From Anaerofilum sp. An201 (lineage in GTDB: Bacteria; Bacillota; Clostridia; Oscillospirales; Ruminococcaceae): a stretch of DNA of 64,000 bases. Of this stretch, positions 1-9,459 are shown piece by piece. The stretch covers positions 124,001 to 188,000 of the forward strand of contig NZ_NFJT01000002.1 in NCBI RefSeq assembly GCF_002160015.1, given 5' to 3'. The position numbers and the translations under genes were made by a program. Numbering within the stretch: the stretch's first letter is position 1; every line of letters begins with the position of its first letter. The notes under the pieces were generated by a model. The model was not told the origin of the DNA. It searched no databases and saw only the letters and a list, made by a program, of their open reading frames with translations.

Positions 1-624
1 GAGCGGCTTGGTGGCGTATTCGCTGCGCAGCAGGGCGTCCTGGTGCCCCGGTTCGCCCTCCAGCATCACATACTGCAGCACGCCGTCGGCATTGCGGTCG
101 GCCGATGCGCGGTTGCCGTTCCATTCCTCCAGCAGGATCTCGCCCTGGTAAATGCCCGACTGCTCCCCCTTCGGCCCCACATAATACACCTGTTCCCAGC
201 GCCGGATGTCCTCCTGCACCGGCTGACGGTTGAAAAAGATCACCGGCACATCCGCCGCCGAGACCTTGTCGATCAGCACCGCGGCCGCCGTGCGGTCGAC
301 AATGTTCACACACAGCACATCGCAGCCGCTGTCCAGCAGGCGGTCGACCTGCTCCAGCTGGATGGTCTGGTTGCTGCGGCCGTCCGCGATGCTGAGGTTG
401 ATCTTGAGATCGCTGCTGTTTTCCCGGCTGCGCGCCAGCTGCTCGATCTCCTGCACCACCGCCGAGATGAAGGTGTCGTCCTGCGAGTAGAGCGCCACCC
501 CGATGCGCACCGTGCGGGTGTGTCCCCCGCCGCCCGCGCAGCCGGCCAGCACCCCGCACAGGCAGGCCAGCGCCGGCAGCTTACGAAATGAGCGGAAAGA
601 ACAGCTTTTGATTTTCCGGCTCAT
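1..624 (-). CDS. Sugar-binding lipoprotein, MglB-like (3' end outside window)
   Basis: The first 208 residues are visible; the C-terminus lies beyond the window start. A lipobox LAGC with Cys29 makes it an exported lipoprotein. The sequence follows the periplasmic-binding-protein I fold (RIGVALYSQDD, VPVIFFNRQPV), and near residue 176 it has a DRNADG loop followed by LQYVMLEGEPGH, matching the calcium-binding loop of galactose/glucose-binding MglB. The ATG at 624 lies inside the preceding gene, giving a 44-bp overlap, so translation is probably coupled. It is the last visible gene of the regulator-kinase-binding protein operon, which suggests a sensing role, but it could also be a second transport receptor. 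Ligand is inferred as galactose or a galactoside. Confidence 0.85.
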   Translation of the reverse strand, partial: MSRKIKSCSFRSFRKLPALACLCGVLAGCAGGGGHTRTVRIGVALYSQDDTFISAVVQEIEQLARSRENSSDLKINLSIADGRSNQTIQLEQVDRLLDSGCDVLCVNIVDRTAAAVLIDKVSAADVPVIFFNRQPVQEDIRRWEQVYYVGPKGEQSGIYQGEILLEEWNGNRASADRNADGVLQYVMLEGEPGHQDALLRSEYATKPL

Positions 625-1528
625 ACATCTCCTCCTCTCGCACCACCGTAAACCGCAGCGGTTCGGTCGCCCTGTGTTCCTTGCCGCGGGCCGCCTCCGC
701 CGCCTGTTCCACCGCCAGATACCCGGCCGCGTATTCGCTCCAGGCCGCCACCCCCGACAGGGTGCCGCTGTCCAGCGCCGCCGTGATGGCCGCGGCCGTG
801 CCCACCCCGTACAGCTGGGGATGGCCGGGGATATCGGCGTATTTTTCGGCCAGCATCAGGGTGGACGCCGCCTCCACCGCGATGATCTGCTCCACATCGC
901 AGGCCACCACCAGCTCATCGAGGTCCGCATACCGGGACGAAGGCCAGCTCTCCACCGCCACGCCTGCCTGCTGCAGGACAAGGCGCGCCCGTTCGGCGCG
1001 CAGCGCTGCGCCGTCCGACGACGGGCAGTTGTTCATCAGCAGCACCGTGCGCCCGTCGCTGTCCTCCAGCGCCAGCTGCGCCAGCGCCTCGCCCAGCAGG
1101 GCGTTGTCCGGCGAGACCGCCGGCACCTCCGGGTCTGTTTCCGATTCCAGCGTCACCAGCGGGATCTCCCCCACCAGCTCGGCTTTTCGGGACTGCAGGC
1201 GGGCGGTATCGGCCGGGAGCACCACCATCGCGTCGGTGCCGCGCTGGGCTTCGCGGCGCAGCAGGGCCTCCTGGGCGGCGGGGTCGTTGTCCGCCTCGGG
1301 CGTGAGGAACCGCAGTTCCACCCCCAGGTCGCTGGACGCCTGTTCCATCCCCATCCGAAGCCCGGCCCACAGGCGGTTGTCTGTCTGGCGCATCACCACC
1401 GACACCTCCAGCGGTTCGGGGCGGCGGGAACGCGCGGTGATCCCCGGCAGCAGCAGCGTGAGCACCACCGAGCCGCCCAGTGCGGCCAGCACACACAGCT
1501 GGATCACGCCGTTTTTCGTGCGTTTCAT
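581..1528 (-). CDS. Membrane-anchored sugar-binding protein, probable co-sensor of the adjacent kinase
   Basis: This 315-residue protein has an N-terminal membrane segment (about residues 9-31) with no lipobox cysteine, then a periplasmic-binding-protein I type domain (PLEVSVVMRQTDNRLWAGL; GTDAMVVLPAD; GVGTAAAITAALDSG). Its ATG overlaps the TGA of the histidine kinase gene (ATGA). Being tethered, encoded directly after a LytS/YesM kinase and separate from the transporter genes, it resembles XylFII of clostridia, a binding protein that presents sugar to a LytS kinase. That role is inferred from architecture and position. No catalytic motif is present. Confidence 0.75.
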   Translation of the reverse strand: MKRTKNGVIQLCVLAALGGSVVLTLLLPGITARSRRPEPLEVSVVMRQTDNRLWAGLRMGMEQASSDLGVELRFLTPEADNDPAAQEALLRREAQRGTDAMVVLPADTARLQSRKAELVGEIPLVTLESETDPEVPAVSPDNALLGEALAQLALEDSDGRTVLLMNNCPSSDGAALRAERARLVLQQAGVAVESWPSSRYADLDELVVACDVEQIIAVEAASTLMLAEKYADIPGHPQLYGVGTAAAITAALDSGTLSGVAAWSEYAAGYLAVEQAAEAARGKEHRATEPLRFTVVREEEMYEPENQKLFFPLIS

Positions 1529-3342
1529 ACGGCGCCCTCCTTTTGATCGGGAATGACGGCGGCCTCTTCCAGCACCGGGATGCGGATGCGCACCAGGGTG
1601 CCTTCGTCCGGCTCGCTCTGGATGGTGAGGCCGTACTGGCGGCCGAAGGTGAGCTGGATGCGCTGGTGGACGTTCACCACGCCGATGCCAGACCCTTTGC
1701 CGCTGGGCCGGCGGCATCTTCCGTCCAGCAGGCCGGCCGCCACCTCCGGACGCATGCCCAGGCCGTTGTCCTGCACGTCGATCCACACCTCGTCGCCGCT
1801 GCGGTAGGCGTGGACGGTGATCTCGCCGTCGTCCTCGGCTTCGGACATGCCGTGGTAGATGGCGTTTTCCAGCAGCGGCTGGACGATCAGCTTGAGGGTG
1901 TACAGCCCTTTCACCGTCTCGTCGGCCGTGATGCGGGCGGTGAAGCGGTTTTTGAAGCGGATCTGCTGGATGGTCATATAGTGGCGCGCGTGTTCCAGCT
2001 CGTCCCGCAGCGGGATGACGCTGTTTCCCTTGCTGAGCGAGATGCGGAACAGCCTCGCCAGCGAGGTGACCATCTGGATCGACTCCTCATACCGGCCGGC
2101 TTCGGTCATCCAGATGACCGAGTCGAGGGTGTTGTAGAGGAAGTGCGGGTTGATCTGGCTTTGCAGCACGTCCAGCTCGGAGCGGCGCTTCTGCCGTTCC
2201 TGCTGGATGATGTCGTCCATCAGGTGGCGCATGGTGGACACCAGCGAATTGATCGTGTGGCCCAGATGCTGGATCTCGTAGCAGCCGCCCTCGGCGATCT
2301 CCACATTCTCCTGCCCTTCCTCCAGCTTTTTGATCGAGTCCTCCAGCTGGCGGATGGGGTCGGTGATGTGCGCCGAGATGCGGAAGGTGAGGAAGGCAAG
2401 CAAAAAGGCCGAGAACAGCAGCAGCGACAGGCCGAACAGCCCCAGCTGGTTGAGGCCGAGGTTCATGCCCTTCATCGGCACCATGCCCACCAGCTTCCAG
2501 CCGGTGTAGCCCACCGTTTTGATGGTCATCTGGTACCGCTGCCCGCCGAAGGACACCGTGTGGCAGCCGTCGCCGTAGCCCGCCGCCTGCCGGTTGTACT
2601 CCTCCAGCAGACCGGCGTAGATGAGCTGCTGGCGGGGATGGTAGATCAGCTCGCCGGCGCTGTCCACCAGATAGACGTATCCGCCGCCGAACAGCTCCAC
2701 ATCGCGGCAGATCTGCTCGATGCCGCTGAAGTTCATATCCACCAGCAGCACGCCGCTCTCGGTGACGCCGCCGCGGGTCAGCTGCACCTGGCGGCTGAGC
2801 GACACCACCCACGGATGCTGCTGCTGGGGGTCGCGGAAGAGGTTCTGCACATGCGGCGTGGAGAAGTGGAGGTTCTCCATCCTGTCCAGCGCCAGCGTGA
2901 ACCAGTCGCGGCGTTCCGGCTGCGCCTCGCGGGCCAGCTCGTTCAGCGGCACCGCCGCCGCCAGGCCGCCCCGGCTGTCGAACAGCGCGATTGACACCAG
3001 CGCGTCGCGGTTTTCCTCGTAGAGAAGGCGCATCTGTTCTTCGGGCGTTTCGCGCGCCATATCGACGTTTTTGATAACGCTGTAGTACAGCGTGTCCGAC
3101 ACCCGCATCATGCGGCGCAGATAGCTGTCCAGATTCAGGTTGATCTGGGCCAGGATGCGGCGGCTGTTGTCCTGCATCAGCGCCCGCGTGTTGCTGCCGA
3201 ACCGCCAGAACAGGCTGAGCCCCAGAAACAGCACCCCCGCCAGCGCCACCGCCGTGAACACCAGCGAGAGGACCATGTGGATGCTCATTTTGCGGTAGCG
3301 CGCGTTGATGCGCCGGGCAAACGAACCGAGCAGTTGTCGCAT
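1525..3342 (-). CDS. LytS/YesM-type sensor histidine kinase
   Basis: The 605-residue membrane kinase has a transmembrane helix at about residues 22-43, an extracellular Cache-like sensor region to about residue 295, a second transmembrane helix (about 297-320), a HAMP linker, and a His_kinase domain whose phospho-acceptor histidine lies in SQINPHFLYNTL near residue 400. The ATP-binding N box is LLENAIYHG (near 494), followed by DNGLGM and GSGIGVVNVHQR. It should phosphorylate the YesN-type regulator encoded 27 bp upstream. The stop overlaps the start of the membrane-anchored binding protein, pointing to a joint sensing complex. Sugar sensing is inferred from the neighbouring mgl genes. Confidence 0.92.
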   Translation of the reverse strand: MRQLLGSFARRINARYRKMSIHMVLSLVFTAVALAGVLFLGLSLFWRFGSNTRALMQDNSRRILAQINLNLDSYLRRMMRVSDTLYYSVIKNVDMARETPEEQMRLLYEENRDALVSIALFDSRGGLAAAVPLNELAREAQPERRDWFTLALDRMENLHFSTPHVQNLFRDPQQQHPWVVSLSRQVQLTRGGVTESGVLLVDMNFSGIEQICRDVELFGGGYVYLVDSAGELIYHPRQQLIYAGLLEEYNRQAAGYGDGCHTVSFGGQRYQMTIKTVGYTGWKLVGMVPMKGMNLGLNQLGLFGLSLLLFSAFLLAFLTFRISAHITDPIRQLEDSIKKLEEGQENVEIAEGGCYEIQHLGHTINSLVSTMRHLMDDIIQQERQKRRSELDVLQSQINPHFLYNTLDSVIWMTEAGRYEESIQMVTSLARLFRISLSKGNSVIPLRDELEHARHYMTIQQIRFKNRFTARITADETVKGLYTLKLIVQPLLENAIYHGMSEAEDDGEITVHAYRSGDEVWIDVQDNGLGMRPEVAAGLLDGRCRRPSGKGSGIGVVNVHQRIQLTFGRQYGLTIQSEPDEGTLVRIRIPVLEEAAVIPDQKEGAV

Positions 3343-3369
3343 GGGGCACCCTTCTTTCCCTGTTGCGGC

Positions 3370-4968
3370 TTATCCCTGCGCCCCCGCGCGGTATTTGGAG
3401 GGCGACACCGAATAGCGGCGTTTGAATACATAGCTGAAATAGTTGGCGTCGGTATAGCCGGTCTTTTCGGCGATGAGATAGGTTTTGTCGTCGGTCTCGC
3501 GCAGAAGCCGGGCCGCCTGTTCCATCCGCACCCCGGTCATATACGAGGTGAAGCTCATGCCGGTCTCCCGCTTGAACACGGTGGAAAAATAGGCGGGCGA
3601 CAGATGCAGGTAGGCGCAGAGCGTGTCCACGCTGAGGGTGCTGTCGGAATAGTTCTGGTCGATGAAGGACTTGGCGCGCTCCACCACCTGCCCGGCCGAA
3701 TCGGTGCGGCGGCGGCCCAGCAGCTGACGCAGGCGGAGGCCCTTTTCCACACACCAGCTCTCCAGCTCTTCATAGGAGCCGAAGCGGTCGATGGGCACCG
3801 CGCCGGTATAGCTGCTGCCGAACAGTTCTTCCAGCTCCACCCCGCCCGCGCGGGCAAGGCGGATGAGGTTGGTGGAAAACTCCATCAGGAACAGCTGGCA
3901 CCGGGGCAGGTCCACCCGCCCCTCCCGGATACGGCCGATCAGCCCGCGCACCACCTCGGTGACCTGCTGCGGCTGGCCCAGCTTGACAGCCGCCGCCAGA
4001 CGGTGCTGGTCCTCCTCGGCCAGCGCCACGGTGGCGGAGGAGTCCGGCTCGAGGTCCCCGATATAGATCACCCGCTGCCCTTCCATCAGCACGCGGTATT
4101 CCAGCGCGGCGCGCGCTCCGGCGCAGGACTGGAACACACCCGCCAGCTCCTCCGACGGTATGCCCACCCCCACCGTCAGCTCCAGCCCGAGGTCGCTCTG
4201 GACAAGGCTGCGCAGGCGCTCCAGCTGCTGCAAAAGCGGATAGATCTGCCCGGTGCAGGCCAGCAGCGCCACATCGTCCTTGTACAGCGCGGTGCAGACC
4301 GGCCAGGGAAGGCCGTCCGCCTGGGCCTGCAGCAGCTCCTTCACCGACAGCAGTACCTCGTCCCGGCGCAGCGGGTCCGGCTGCCGCTCCACCCGCAGCA
4401 GCGCGGCGGTCCACTGCCCCGGCGGCAGCTTCAGACCATACTGCGCGGCGCGATCGGCCAGCTGGGAAGCGGGGATCTGCCCTTCCAGGAGATTTGTATA
4501 GAACATCTGGCGCAGCACCGGCAGGCTCTCCTCGTAGCGGCGGCGCAGCACCTCCAGGTCCCGCTGTTCGGCGCGGCGGCGGTCCATCTCGGCCTTCAGG
4601 CGCAGCAGCACCTGGTTCAGCTCGGCCGCGTTGATCGGCTTCAATATGTATTCAAAGACGTTCATCGCCACCGCACGGCGGGCATACTCGAATTCGTCGA
4701 AGCCCGAGAACATCACCACCCGCGCTGCCGGCAGGGTGTCCTGCAGGCGGGCGCACAGTTCCAGGCCGTCCATGAACGGCATTTTGATGTCGGTGAGGAC
4801 CACGTCGGGACACAGCGCCTCGGCCAGTTCCAGCGCCTGGTGGCCGTTGGCCGCCTCGCCCACCAGCCCGAAGCCCAGGCTGTCCCATTCGATCTTGCGG
4901 CTGATACCGGCGCGGATCTCCTCCTCGTCGTCCACCACAAGCACTTTGTATCGCTGCGCCTGTTCCAT
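3370..4968 (-). CDS. YesN-type response regulator with AraC DNA-binding domain
   Basis: A 532-residue cytoplasmic transcription factor. The receiver domain occupies about residues 1-120 (VLVVDDEEEIRAG; phospho-acceptor Asp in LTDIKMPF near residue 57; KPINAAEL), a long middle region follows, and the last 100 residues form an AraC double helix-turn-helix (SPAYFSTVFKRETGMSF; GYTDANYFSYVFKRRY). The ATG at 4968 was chosen over one eight codons upstream because GGGAGGAAGG precedes it at good spacing. It is the first gene of an operon with the kinase and two binding proteins and probably activates the mgl promoter upstream of 8983. Confidence 0.93.
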   Translation of the reverse strand: MEQAQRYKVLVVDDEEEIRAGISRKIEWDSLGFGLVGEAANGHQALELAEALCPDVVLTDIKMPFMDGLELCARLQDTLPAARVVMFSGFDEFEYARRAVAMNVFEYILKPINAAELNQVLLRLKAEMDRRRAEQRDLEVLRRRYEESLPVLRQMFYTNLLEGQIPASQLADRAAQYGLKLPPGQWTAALLRVERQPDPLRRDEVLLSVKELLQAQADGLPWPVCTALYKDDVALLACTGQIYPLLQQLERLRSLVQSDLGLELTVGVGIPSEELAGVFQSCAGARAALEYRVLMEGQRVIYIGDLEPDSSATVALAEEDQHRLAAAVKLGQPQQVTEVVRGLIGRIREGRVDLPRCQLFLMEFSTNLIRLARAGGVELEELFGSSYTGAVPIDRFGSYEELESWCVEKGLRLRQLLGRRRTDSAGQVVERAKSFIDQNYSDSTLSVDTLCAYLHLSPAYFSTVFKRETGMSFTSYMTGVRMEQAARLLRETDDKTYLIAEKTGYTDANYFSYVFKRRYSVSPSKYRAGAQG

Positions 4969-5019
4969 ATCCTTCCTCCCGTGCAAGAGCATCCTGGTCT
5001 TGTCACAATCGTTATATTG

Positions 5020-5048
5020 ATTATAACACAGGGGGCTCTATTTTCCAA
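5020..5048 (-). promoter_or_regulatory. Sigma-A type promoter of the regulator-kinase-binding protein operon
   Basis: On the minus strand TTGGAA (5043-5048) and TATAAT (5020-5025) are separated by 17 bases. It lies downstream of the mglC terminator, so the regulatory genes have their own start of transcription. Confidence 0.7.
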
Positions 5049-5061
5049 ATTTTGTATGTTT

Positions 5062-5105
5062 TTGCAAAAAATGCGGCGCACCGCCCCTTTACAGGACGGT
5101 GCACC
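5062..5105 (-). terminator. Intrinsic terminator after mglC
   Basis: A 12-13 bp GC-rich stem (5075-5087 with 5094-5105, two G-U pairs) is followed on the minus strand by a run of six T. It ends the mglBAC transcript just before the promoter of the regulatory operon. Confidence 0.75.
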
Positions 5106-5129
5106 GTGCAAAAATACGCGCAAAGGCGA

Positions 5130-6191
5130 TTATTTCTTCACCAGGTATTTCCGCATATCCAGCGCGCAGGCAAACAGGATGATGCCGCCCTTGATGGCGT
5201 ACTGGAGGTTCTGGTCCATGCCCACCATCGGCAGGCCCACGAAGATCAGGCGAAGCAGCAGCACGCCGATGACCACGCCGCGGATCTTGCCGATGCCGCC
5301 CACGAACGACACGCCGCCGATCACGCAGGCCGCGATGGCGTCCAGTTCATAGTTGAAGCCGGTGTTGGCGGTGTTGGACGCCACGCGGGCGCCTTCCACG
5401 AAGCCGGCAAAGCCGTACATCGCGCCGGCCAGCGCAAAGACCATGACGGTGGTGGCGAACACGTTGACGCCGGACACGCGGGCGGCCTCCTCATTGGCGC
5501 CCAGGGCGAACATGTTCTTGCCGAAGGTGGTCTTGTTCCAGATGAACCACATCAGAATGGTGAGCAGGATGGCGTACCACACATAGTTGGGGATGGGGAC
5601 GACCTTGCCGCCGCCCACCGGCACCGACAGGATGGAGCCTTTGACGAAGTTGGTGTAGGACTCGCTGAGGCCCGAGATGGCGGAGCCTTTGTTGTTGCCC
5701 ATCTGCACATACAGCAGCAGGGTGGTGTAGAGGATCAGCTGGGTGGCCAGGGTGACGATGAAGGGGTGCAGCTTGAACTTGGCGACCCAGAAGCCGTTGA
5801 ACGCGCCGATCAGAGCGCCCAGACCCACAACCAGCAGGATGACCACAGGTACCGGCAGGGTGCCGATGCCGGGCCACATCTTGTTGGCGGCGTCCACTGC
5901 CTGCAGCAGCGAGGCGGCCACACAGGCGGTGATACCCACGGTACGGCCGGCAGACAGGTCGGTACCGGTCAGCACGATGCATCCGCCGATGCCCAGCGCT
6001 ACCGGCAGATAGGCGGCGGTCTGGGAGATCAGGTTGATGATCGAGCTGGGCGACAGGAATACGGGCTTGCTGATGGCGATGTAGATGGCCACCAGCAGCA
6101 TGATGATCAGCAGCGCGTTGTTCAGCAGCACGTCGCCGACTTTTTTCATGTCCAGCGAGGACTTTTTCATGGTTTTGGTTTCTGTGCTCAT
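5130..6191 (-). CDS. mglC: Galactoside ABC transporter permease
   Basis: A 353-residue polytopic inner-membrane permease of the BPD_transp_2 (RbsC/MglC) family. It has about ten hydrophobic helices and the family features GGCIVLTGTDLSAGR, FATTVMVFALAGAMYGFAG and ACVIGGVSFVGGIG. A short soluble N-terminus of about 25 residues precedes the first helix. The ATG at 6191 is preceded by GAGGGAAGGA; an upstream ATG in the same frame has no such site. It forms the channel for the MglB receptor and the MglA ATPase, encoded just upstream in the same operon (17-bp gap to mglA). Substrate is probably galactose or methyl-galactoside; glucose or xylose is possible. Confidence 0.92.
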   Translation of the reverse strand: MSTETKTMKKSSLDMKKVGDVLLNNALLIIMLLVAIYIAISKPVFLSPSSIINLISQTAAYLPVALGIGGCIVLTGTDLSAGRTVGITACVAASLLQAVDAANKMWPGIGTLPVPVVILLVVGLGALIGAFNGFWVAKFKLHPFIVTLATQLILYTTLLLYVQMGNNKGSAISGLSESYTNFVKGSILSVPVGGGKVVPIPNYVWYAILLTILMWFIWNKTTFGKNMFALGANEEAARVSGVNVFATTVMVFALAGAMYGFAGFVEGARVASNTANTGFNYELDAIAACVIGGVSFVGGIGKIRGVVIGVLLLRLIFVGLPMVGMDQNLQYAIKGGIILFACALDMRKYLVKK

Positions 6192-6207
6192 AGTATCCTT
6201 CCCTCTC

Positions 6208-7707
6208 TTACACATACTTGGCTGCCAGAGTGAGGATTTCCTCCTGGCTGGTGTTGCGGGCGTCCACTTCGCCGGCCACCTGTCCGCCCGACATCACCAG
6301 GATGCGGTCGCAGATGCCCAGCAGCTCGGGCATTTCAGACGATACCACGATCACGCCCTTGCCCTCGTTGGCCAGGTCGATGATCAGCTGATAGATCTCG
6401 TATTTCGCGCCCACGTCGATGCCGCGGGTGGGCTCGTCCAGCAAAAGCACCTCCGGCTTGGTGAGCAGCCAGCGGCCGATGATGACCTTCTGCTGGTTGC
6501 CGCCGGAAAGGGAGCGGATCTGGGTTTTCTGGCTGGGCGTCTTGATATGCATGGCCTGAATGGCCCAGTCGGTGTCTTCCTTCATCTTCTTGTCGCTGAG
6601 GCAGACGCCGCCGACCAGATAGCTGTTCAGGTTGGAAATGACGGTGTTTTCCCGGATGTCGCGGATGCCGAAAATACCGGTGGCGCGGCGCTCCTCGGTG
6701 AGCAGCGCAAAGCCGTTTTTGATCGACTCCCGCGGCGTTTTGTTGCGGATCTCGCGTCCGTGCAGCTTGATGGTGCCGCCTTCACGGGTCATCGCGCCGA
6801 ACAGGTTCTCCAGCACCTCGGTGCGGCCGGAACCGTCCAGACCGGCGATGCCCAGAATCTCGCCCTTGCGCAGCTGGAAGGTGGCGTCCTTCAGGCGGGT
6901 GTATTTGCCCGCGATGTGCTGGACGTCCAGAATCACTTCGCCGGGTTTGTTGGTCTTTTCGGGGAAGCGGTTGGTCAGTTCGCGGCCCACCATCAGGCGG
7001 ATGATCTCGTCCATCGTCAGCTCTTTGGCCGGACGGGTGGCGACCCATGTGCCGTCGCGCATGATGGTGACATCGTCGCTGATGCGCAGAATCTCCTCCA
7101 TCTTGTGCGAGATGTAGATGATGCCGCAGCCCTTGTCGCGCAGCATGTTGATGATGCGGAACAGGTGTTCTACCTCCGCCTCGGTGAGCGAGGAGGTGGG
7201 CTCGTCGAACACGATGATCTTGGAATCGTAGGACACCGCTTTCGCGATCTCCACCAGCTGCCGCTGGGACACCGGCAGGGTGGACATCACCGCTTTGGGG
7301 TCCACCTGCACCTGCAGGGTGTCGAAGATGCGCCTGGTTTCCACCGCCATCTTCTTTTCGTCCACCATCACGCCCGCCACCTTGGGGTAGCGGCCCAGCC
7401 ACAGGTTGTCTTTCACCGTGCGGGTGAGTGCCTGGTTCAGCTCCTGGTGCACCATGGCCACGCCGTTTTCCAGCGCCTCCTTGGAGCTTTTGAAGTTGAC
7501 CTCCTTGCCGTCGAGCACGATGGTGCCCTCGTCGCGGTGGTAGATGCCGAACAGGCATTTCATCAGGGTGGATTTGCCCGCGCCGTTCTCGCCCATCAGG
7601 GCGTGTACGGTGCCGGGCCGGACCGTGAGATTCACTTTATCCAGCGCTTTTACACCGGGAAAGGATTTGCTGATGCCGCGCATTTCCAGCAGGACCGGCT
7701 GCTCCAT
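6208..7707 (-). CDS. mglA: Galactoside ABC transporter duplicated ATP-binding protein
   Basis: A 499-residue ATPase with two ABC domains, as in MglA/RbsA. The first has Walker [10 protein letters not shown] near residue 40, signature [14 protein letters not shown] and Walker [12 protein letters not shown]. The second has the degenerate GLDGSGRTE, signature [15 protein letters not shown] and [11 protein letters not shown], typical of the family. It energises uptake through MglC. The ATG at 7707 is chosen because GAGAGGAG stands about seven bases upstream; an ATG two codons earlier (7713) is too close to that site. A 150-bp gap with a strong hairpin separates it from mglB. Confidence 0.95.
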   Translation of the reverse strand: MEQPVLLEMRGISKSFPGVKALDKVNLTVRPGTVHALMGENGAGKSTLMKCLFGIYHRDEGTIVLDGKEVNFKSSKEALENGVAMVHQELNQALTRTVKDNLWLGRYPKVAGVMVDEKKMAVETRRIFDTLQVQVDPKAVMSTLPVSQRQLVEIAKAVSYDSKIIVFDEPTSSLTEAEVEHLFRIINMLRDKGCGIIYISHKMEEILRISDDVTIMRDGTWVATRPAKELTMDEIIRLMVGRELTNRFPEKTNKPGEVILDVQHIAGKYTRLKDATFQLRKGEILGIAGLDGSGRTEVLENLFGAMTREGGTIKLHGREIRNKTPRESIKNGFALLTEERRATGIFGIRDIRENTVISNLNSYLVGGVCLSDKKMKEDTDWAIQAMHIKTPSQKTQIRSLSGGNQQKVIIGRWLLTKPEVLLLDEPTRGIDVGAKYEIYQLIIDLANEGKGVIVVSSEMPELLGICDRILVMSGGQVAGEVDARNTSQEEILTLAAKYV

Positions 7708-7772
7708 ATCCATTCTCCTCTCTTGCTTTGTATGTTCCGGCACAGCGCGCACAGACCTCTCATCCGCAAGGC

Positions 7773-7795
7773 GGGGCTGCCAAAGCGGCAGCCCC
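7773..7795 (-). other. Strong intercistronic hairpin between mglB and mglA
   Basis: GGGGCTGCC and GGCAGCCCC form a perfect 9-bp stem with a 5-base loop and no following T run. Such a stem after a binding-protein gene commonly protects the upstream mRNA from 3' exonucleases, which would keep mglB in excess over mglA and mglC. Function is inferred. Confidence 0.6.
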
Positions 7796-7858
7796 GGAGC
7801 TTATCTGGGTGATGTCCGGCGCGCATTGGGTATGCCGGTTATGCCTTGTATGTGCGGA

Positions 7859-8983
7859 TCACTTGGAAGAAGCGTCGTACTTCTGGTAGGGAACGCGGAT
7901 CTTGGCCACGTCGTCGTCCACCACGAACTTGTCGGTGCCGTCCATCAGAGCCTTGCCGTCCTTGATGTTGGCAGCCAGGGTGGTGATGGTGCTGGCCATA
8001 CCGTTGGCGTCCTGCATGACGGAAGCGGTCATCTTGCCTTCGCCGATCAGAGCGCGGGCATCGGCGGTGGCGTCAACGCCGAACACGGGGATGGTGGTGG
8101 TGCCTTCGCCGTTGTTGTAGCCGGCGGTCTGCAGAGCGGAGATCGCACCCTTGGCCATCTCGTCGTTGTTGGCGATGACCAGCTCGACCATGTTGCCGTT
8201 GGTCTCGGAGTAGGTGGACAGGATGGTGTTCATGTAGTCGTTGGCAGCGGCGGCGCTCCATTTGCCGTTCTGGTCAACCAGATACTTGGTGGCAGCAGCG
8301 CTGTCGTAGTAGGCCAGAGCGGATTTGCCGGCCTCGGTGAGCATCTTGTCGGCGTCTTCCACGGCGAACTGGGTGCGGGCTTCGGCCTCGGCGTTGCCTT
8401 CCTGGCCCTTGAACATGACGTAGGAGATGGTGCCGTCGCCGTTCAGATCAACTGCGTCGTAGTTGTCCAGCAGATACTGGCCGATCATCTCGCCCTGCAT
8501 GTGGCCGGCGTCGGGAGCGTTGGTGCCGACGAACGCGCAGTTCTCATAGCTGTTTACCACGCTGTTGTCCACTTCGCGGTTGAAGAAGATCACGGGGATG
8601 CCGGCGGTCTTGGCGGCGTCGCAGATGGTCTGCGCGGCGTCGGGAGAAGAAGTCTCAACGATGTTCACGATCAGCAGATCAGAACCGGCGGTGATGGCGC
8701 TGTTCACCTGGTCGGTCTGGCTGGGCTGGCTGCCGGCGCCGTCCCAGTTTTTGTAGGTGACGCCCATGCTGTCGAACATGGAGTCCATCTCATTGCGGAC
8801 GGTGGAGATGTACACGTCGGAATAGTCGTAGTAGAAAACGTCCACCTGCAGGCCGTCGCCGGTGGTCTGCTGGCTGGCGGGCTGCGAGCCGCCGGAGTCG
8901 GCGGGCGTGCTGGGGGCGGAGTTGCAGGCGGTGAGCAGGCCCACGGCCATCAAGGATGCAAGCACAAGCGCAAGTTTTTTCAT
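7859..8983 (-). CDS. mglB: Galactose/methyl-galactoside-binding lipoprotein
   Basis: A 374-residue exported receptor. The signal peptide ends in the lipobox LTAC with Cys20, so it is lipid-anchored outside the membrane; a Ser/Pro/Gln-rich spacer to about residue 44 precedes the binding domain (VDVFYYDYSDVYIS). The MglB calcium loop is visible as DLNGDG at about residues 179-184, followed by ISYVMFKGQEGN. Sugar-contact motifs include VIFFNREVD and IANNDEMAKGA. It is the first gene of the mglBAC operon, with CAGGAGGG before the ATG. Ligand assignment to galactose rests on the calcium loop and neighbours. Confidence 0.93.
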   Translation of the reverse strand: MKKLALVLASLMAVGLLTACNSAPSTPADSGGSQPASQQTTGDGLQVDVFYYDYSDVYISTVRNEMDSMFDSMGVTYKNWDGAGSQPSQTDQVNSAITAGSDLLIVNIVETSSPDAAQTICDAAKTAGIPVIFFNREVDNSVVNSYENCAFVGTNAPDAGHMQGEMIGQYLLDNYDAVDLNGDGTISYVMFKGQEGNAEAEARTQFAVEDADKMLTEAGKSALAYYDSAAATKYLVDQNGKWSAAAANDYMNTILSTYSETNGNMVELVIANNDEMAKGAISALQTAGYNNGEGTTTIPVFGVDATADARALIGEGKMTASVMQDANGMASTITTLAANIKDGKALMDGTDKFVVDDDVAKIRVPYQKYDASSK

Positions 8984-9051
8984 GGTATTCCCTCCTGAAA
9001 TCGAATTGGTGAAAGCGTGCGCACAGTTCGGTGCGTCTTTGTGATAGCTCT

Positions 9052-9085
9052 ATTGTATTCTTTTCAGAGGGCAAAAACTATACAA
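9052..9085 (-). promoter_or_regulatory. Candidate mglB promoter
   Basis: TACAAT (minus strand, 9052-9057) is a good -10 about 70 bases before the mglB ATG, but no good -35 hexamer stands 16-18 bases upstream. A poor -35 fits an activator-dependent promoter, as expected if the YesN-type regulator controls it. Confidence 0.5.
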
Positions 9086-9089
9086 AATT

Positions 9090-9459
9090 CTTTTCTGTTA
9101 TACGAAAAAACTTTGATATTTTGCCAACCAAATCCACACATAACGGCTGCTTCGTTCCAAAACCGGCGCAGCACGGTCAGAATTTTGGAAAAACGAAAAA
9201 AGCGGGCGCAGGGTGTGCGGCGGCCGCATCTCGCAGGGCAGCGCGCAGTGCTCCGCCTGCTGGAGAGCTGTTTTTGCGAAGGCGGCTTTTTTGCAACTGG
9301 GACTGTTTGTCCACAGATATAAAACAGGAAAAATATTCTGTAATTTTTCTCTTGTGTTTTTGCTCTGTATCAACTATCATAAATACAATACAACTGCAGT
9401 AGACCTTCTTTGGCCCGCTCATCTCAAAATCATCTGCCGTAATTTTGCAGATTTGTGTA
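9090..9459. other. Divergent intergenic region without a recognised gene
   Basis: About 370 bases between the mglB promoter and the padR promoter. The composition alternates between AT-rich and GC-rich blocks. Short open frames exist on both strands but have no ribosome site, family resemblance or codon pattern like the neighbours. It probably contains the upstream control region of the mgl operon. Confidence 0.5.
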
